Under the pieces are notes generated by a model. It searched no databases. It was not told where the DNA came from and was given only the letters and a program-made list of their open reading frames with translations. A DNA stretch of 14,383 nucleotides from SG-bin9 sp049323835. GTDB taxonomy: Bacteria > Pseudomonadota > Alphaproteobacteria > Rhizobiales > Xanthobacteraceae. Made by a program: the position numbers and the translations under genes. Below, one piece after another: positions 12,779 through 14,383 of the stretch; within the stretch, counting starts at the first letter, position 1; every line of letters begins with the position of its first letter. The DNA is taken from the NCBI GenBank assembly GCA_049323835.1, contig JBMOOJ010000074.1, positions 1 to 14,383 of the forward strand. Direction: 5' to 3'.

Positions 12779-13662
12779 GTTCAGCTATGCCGCCGAGTGG
12801 CCAGCGCCGCATCTGGCTGTGCGCCGATGATTACGGAATAAGTCCCGGCGTCAATCGCGCCATCCGCGACCTGATCGCGATGCGGCGGATCAACGCCACG
12901 TCCGTGATGATGGTCGGGCCGGCGATCGACCGCGCCGAAATCGACGCTCTGAAAGCCGCCGTGGCCGAAAATCCCGGCTGCGCGATCGGCCTGCACGCAA
13001 CGATGACTGCGCCGTTTCAGCCGATGACGATGCATTTCCGCCCGACCGACGGCAGCGCGTTCCCGCCGCTCGGCGCAATGCTGCGCGACAGTTTGCTGCG
13101 GCGGCTCGATGCCGACATGATGCGCACCGAATTCGAGACGCAGCTTGCGGCGTTCGCCTTGCTGTTCGGCGCACCGCCCGCCTACGCGGACGGCCATCAG
13201 CACGTGCAGTCGTTCCCGCAGGTCCGCGGCGCGTTTCTCGATGCCGTCAGGCGGGCTGCGCCGCAAGCGTGGATACGCCAGTGCGGCTCGGCCGGCACGC
13301 TGATGGAGAAGGTTACGAATCCGAAGGCCGCCCTGCTCGACGTGCTGAGCACGGGGCTGCGCCGCGCGGCGCGCAGCAGAAACGTTGCCTTCAACCCCGG
13401 ATTCGCCGGGGCCTACGATTTCGCGCGCCGGCCGGAGTTCGGCGGCCTGATGGCGAACTGTCTCGACGGCCTTCCGGACGGCGGCCTGATCATGTGCCAC
13501 CCCGGCCATGTCGACGACACGCTGCGCGATCTCGATCCGCTGACCGATCAGCGCGAACGCGAATATGAATACCTCGCCGGGCCGGAGTTCCCGCGGCTTT
13601 TGGCCACAAAAGGGGTGGCCCTGATCGACGCTTCGGTCGATTTGTCGCACCGCCACCATTGA
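12775..13662 (+). CDS. ChbG/YdjC-family carbohydrate deacetylase (NaxD/HpnK-like)
   Basis: A 295-residue metal-dependent deacetylase of the YdjC/ChbG family, which removes N-acetyl groups from sugars. Visible active-site features are ADDYG (17-21, with D18 as likely base and D19 as metal ligand), H74 in GLHATMT, the DGHQH segment (139-143) and MCHPGH (240-245). There is no signal peptide or membrane segment, so it is probably cytoplasmic, acting at the inner face of the membrane if its substrate is lipid-linked. The ATG overlaps the glycosyltransferase stop (ATGA). This pairing recalls Francisella FlmF2/NaxD (undecaprenyl-phosphate GalNAc made, then deacetylated) and ArnC/ArnD logic. Hopanoid HpnK is another member of the fold, but no HpnI- or HpnJ-like gene is nearby. 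The substrate is inferred from context only. Confidence 0.92.
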   Translation: MSSAMPPSGQRRIWLCADDYGISPGVNRAIRDLIAMRRINATSVMMVGPAIDRAEIDALKAAVAENPGCAIGLHATMTAPFQPMTMHFRPTDGSAFPPLGAMLRDSLLRRLDADMMRTEFETQLAAFALLFGAPPAYADGHQHVQSFPQVRGAFLDAVRRAAPQAWIRQCGSAGTLMEKVTNPKAALLDVLSTGLRRAARSRNVAFNPGFAGAYDFARRPEFGGLMANCLDGLPDGGLIMCHPGHVDDTLRDLDPLTDQREREYEYLAGPEFPRLLATKGVALIDASVDLSHRHH

Positions 13663-13760
13663 ATTGCGCAAATTTAATCCGCGACTGCACTTCTGCCGAC
13701 TCAATCCCGCCCTACATTCCGCCCCGCACGCAAATTGCTCGTGTGCCAGGAGATAGACCG

Positions 13761-14383
13761 ATGCCGATGACACCGCAGGAACGCCAACTGGTCGACGAGC
13801 TGTTCGACAAGCTCGCAAGCCTCGAGACCGCGCCCCGCGACCCGGACGCCGTCAGGATCATTGCCGACGGGCAGCGCCGCGCGCCAAATGCGGTCTATGC
13901 GCTGGTGCAGACGGTCCTGCTTCAGGACGAAGCGCTGAAACGCGCCGACGAACGCATCCAGCAACTGGAGAGCGGCGGACAGGCGCAGCCGCAGCAGGGC
14001 GGCTTCCTCGATTCCATGCGCGACACGCTGTTCGGCGGCGGCAACAACGGCCGCGGCTCGGTGCCGAGCGTGCGCCCGGGCGATGCCAACGCGCGTGGTG
14101 GCCCGATGTGGAATTCGGGCCAGGTGCTCGGCCAAGGAAACGTCAGCGGAAACGGCGGCGGATACGGCTATGGCAATGGCGCACAGGGCGGCCCTGCTCC
14201 GGCACAGGCCGGCGGTGGCGGCGGATCGTTCCTTGGCACGGCTGCCGCAGCTGCGGCCGGTGTTATCGGCGGCTCGCTGCTGATGAACAGCATGCGCGGC
14301 ATGTTCGGCGGCGGCCAGCAGCACGGCTTCGGCGATCAGTCCTCGCTCAGCAAGGATTCCGGCAGCTCAGGCAATCCCTGGGG
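13761..14383 (+). CDS. DUF2076 family protein, 5' part (3' end outside window)
   Basis: An ATG at 13761, preceded by AGGAGA at 13748-13753 with 7-base spacing, opens a frame that is uninterrupted for 207 codons to the window edge. The N-terminal 70 residues (TPQERQLVDELFDKLASLE, then RDPDAVRIIADGQRRAPNAVYALVQTVLLQDEALKRADERIQQLE) are helical and match my memory of DUF2076, loosely annotated as periplasmic ligand-binding sensor proteins. Residues about 71-155 are Gly/Gln/Asn-rich low complexity. Residues 156-183 (SFLGTAAAAAAGVIGGSLLMNSMRGMFG) are a small-residue hydrophobic segment resembling a glycine zipper. There is no classical signal peptide at the N-terminus, so a periplasmic location is uncertain. 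It lies 98 bases after the deacetylase gene and probably has its own promoter. Function is unknown. Confidence 0.86.
   Translation, partial: MPMTPQERQLVDELFDKLASLETAPRDPDAVRIIADGQRRAPNAVYALVQTVLLQDEALKRADERIQQLESGGQAQPQQGGFLDSMRDTLFGGGNNGRGSVPSVRPGDANARGGPMWNSGQVLGQGNVSGNGGGYGYGNGAQGGPAPAQAGGGGGSFLGTAAAAAAGVIGGSLLMNSMRGMFGGGQQHGFGDQSSLSKDSGSSGNPW

Noticed and set aside
13602..13620. GGCCAC/GTGGCC hairpin near the end of the deacetylase gene, as a terminator
   Set aside because: It lies inside the coding sequence, about 40 bases before the stop, and has no T run after it.
1..14383. CRISPR arrays, transposases, phage genes, toxin-antitoxin pairs or defence systems
   Set aside because: I looked for regular spaced repeats, DDE or integrase motifs and small paired frames on both strands, and saw nothing that meets the standard.

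Overview
The window is GC-rich chromosomal DNA of an alphaproteobacterium. It most resembles the Bradyrhizobium/Rhodopseudomonas/Xanthobacteraceae side of the order Rhizobiales (Hyphomicrobiales). This rests on the protein families (a DUF6101-like protein, DUF2076, UbiA, RsmE with a pentapeptide tail, a HisZ–HisG pair) and on codon usage. It is inference, not a taxonomic search. Fifteen protein genes are supported. Two run off the window: the DUF6101-like gene on the left and the DUF2076 gene on the right. One further 18-residue leader peptide is possible. I see no RNA genes, insertion sequences, CRISPR arrays or phage genes, and no gene-free stretch longer than about 190 bases.

Layout. (1) 1-489: the end of a DUF6101-like gene. 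(2) 501-2275: a LysR regulator divergent from an SDR oxidoreductase, with a LysR-type box between them. (3) 2404-6583: a catabolic block. On the minus strand it holds a LysR regulator, an enolase-superfamily dehydratase of the mandelate racemase subgroup, and a tripartite tricarboxylate transporter (TTT) substrate-binding protein. Divergent on the plus strand is an RraA-like aldolase. (4) 6587-8327, minus strand: ubiA and a proline-rich exported protein of unknown function. (5) 8556-11635, plus strand: rsmE, hisZ and hisG. (6) 11723-13662, plus strand: a polyprenyl-phosphate-type glycosyltransferase overlapping a YdjC/ChbG-type deacetylase. (7) 13761 to the end: a DUF2076 protein.

How the genes may work together. 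Block 3 reads as a small uptake and degradation route for an unknown sugar acid or hydroxy acid. The binding protein captures it and the dehydratase makes a 2-oxo-3-deoxy acid. The RraA-like aldolase family cleaves 4-hydroxy-2-oxo acids, which is the class such a dehydratase would produce. The LysR regulator probably acts at a near-perfect 24-bp inverted repeat in the divergent promoter. HisZ and HisG form the first enzyme of histidine synthesis. The glycosyltransferase and deacetylase resemble the logic of ArnC/ArnD or FlmF2/NaxD: a sugar is put on a lipid carrier and then N-deacetylated for envelope decoration. The block between the DUF6101-like gene and ubiA looks accessory, set into a housekeeping neighbourhood.
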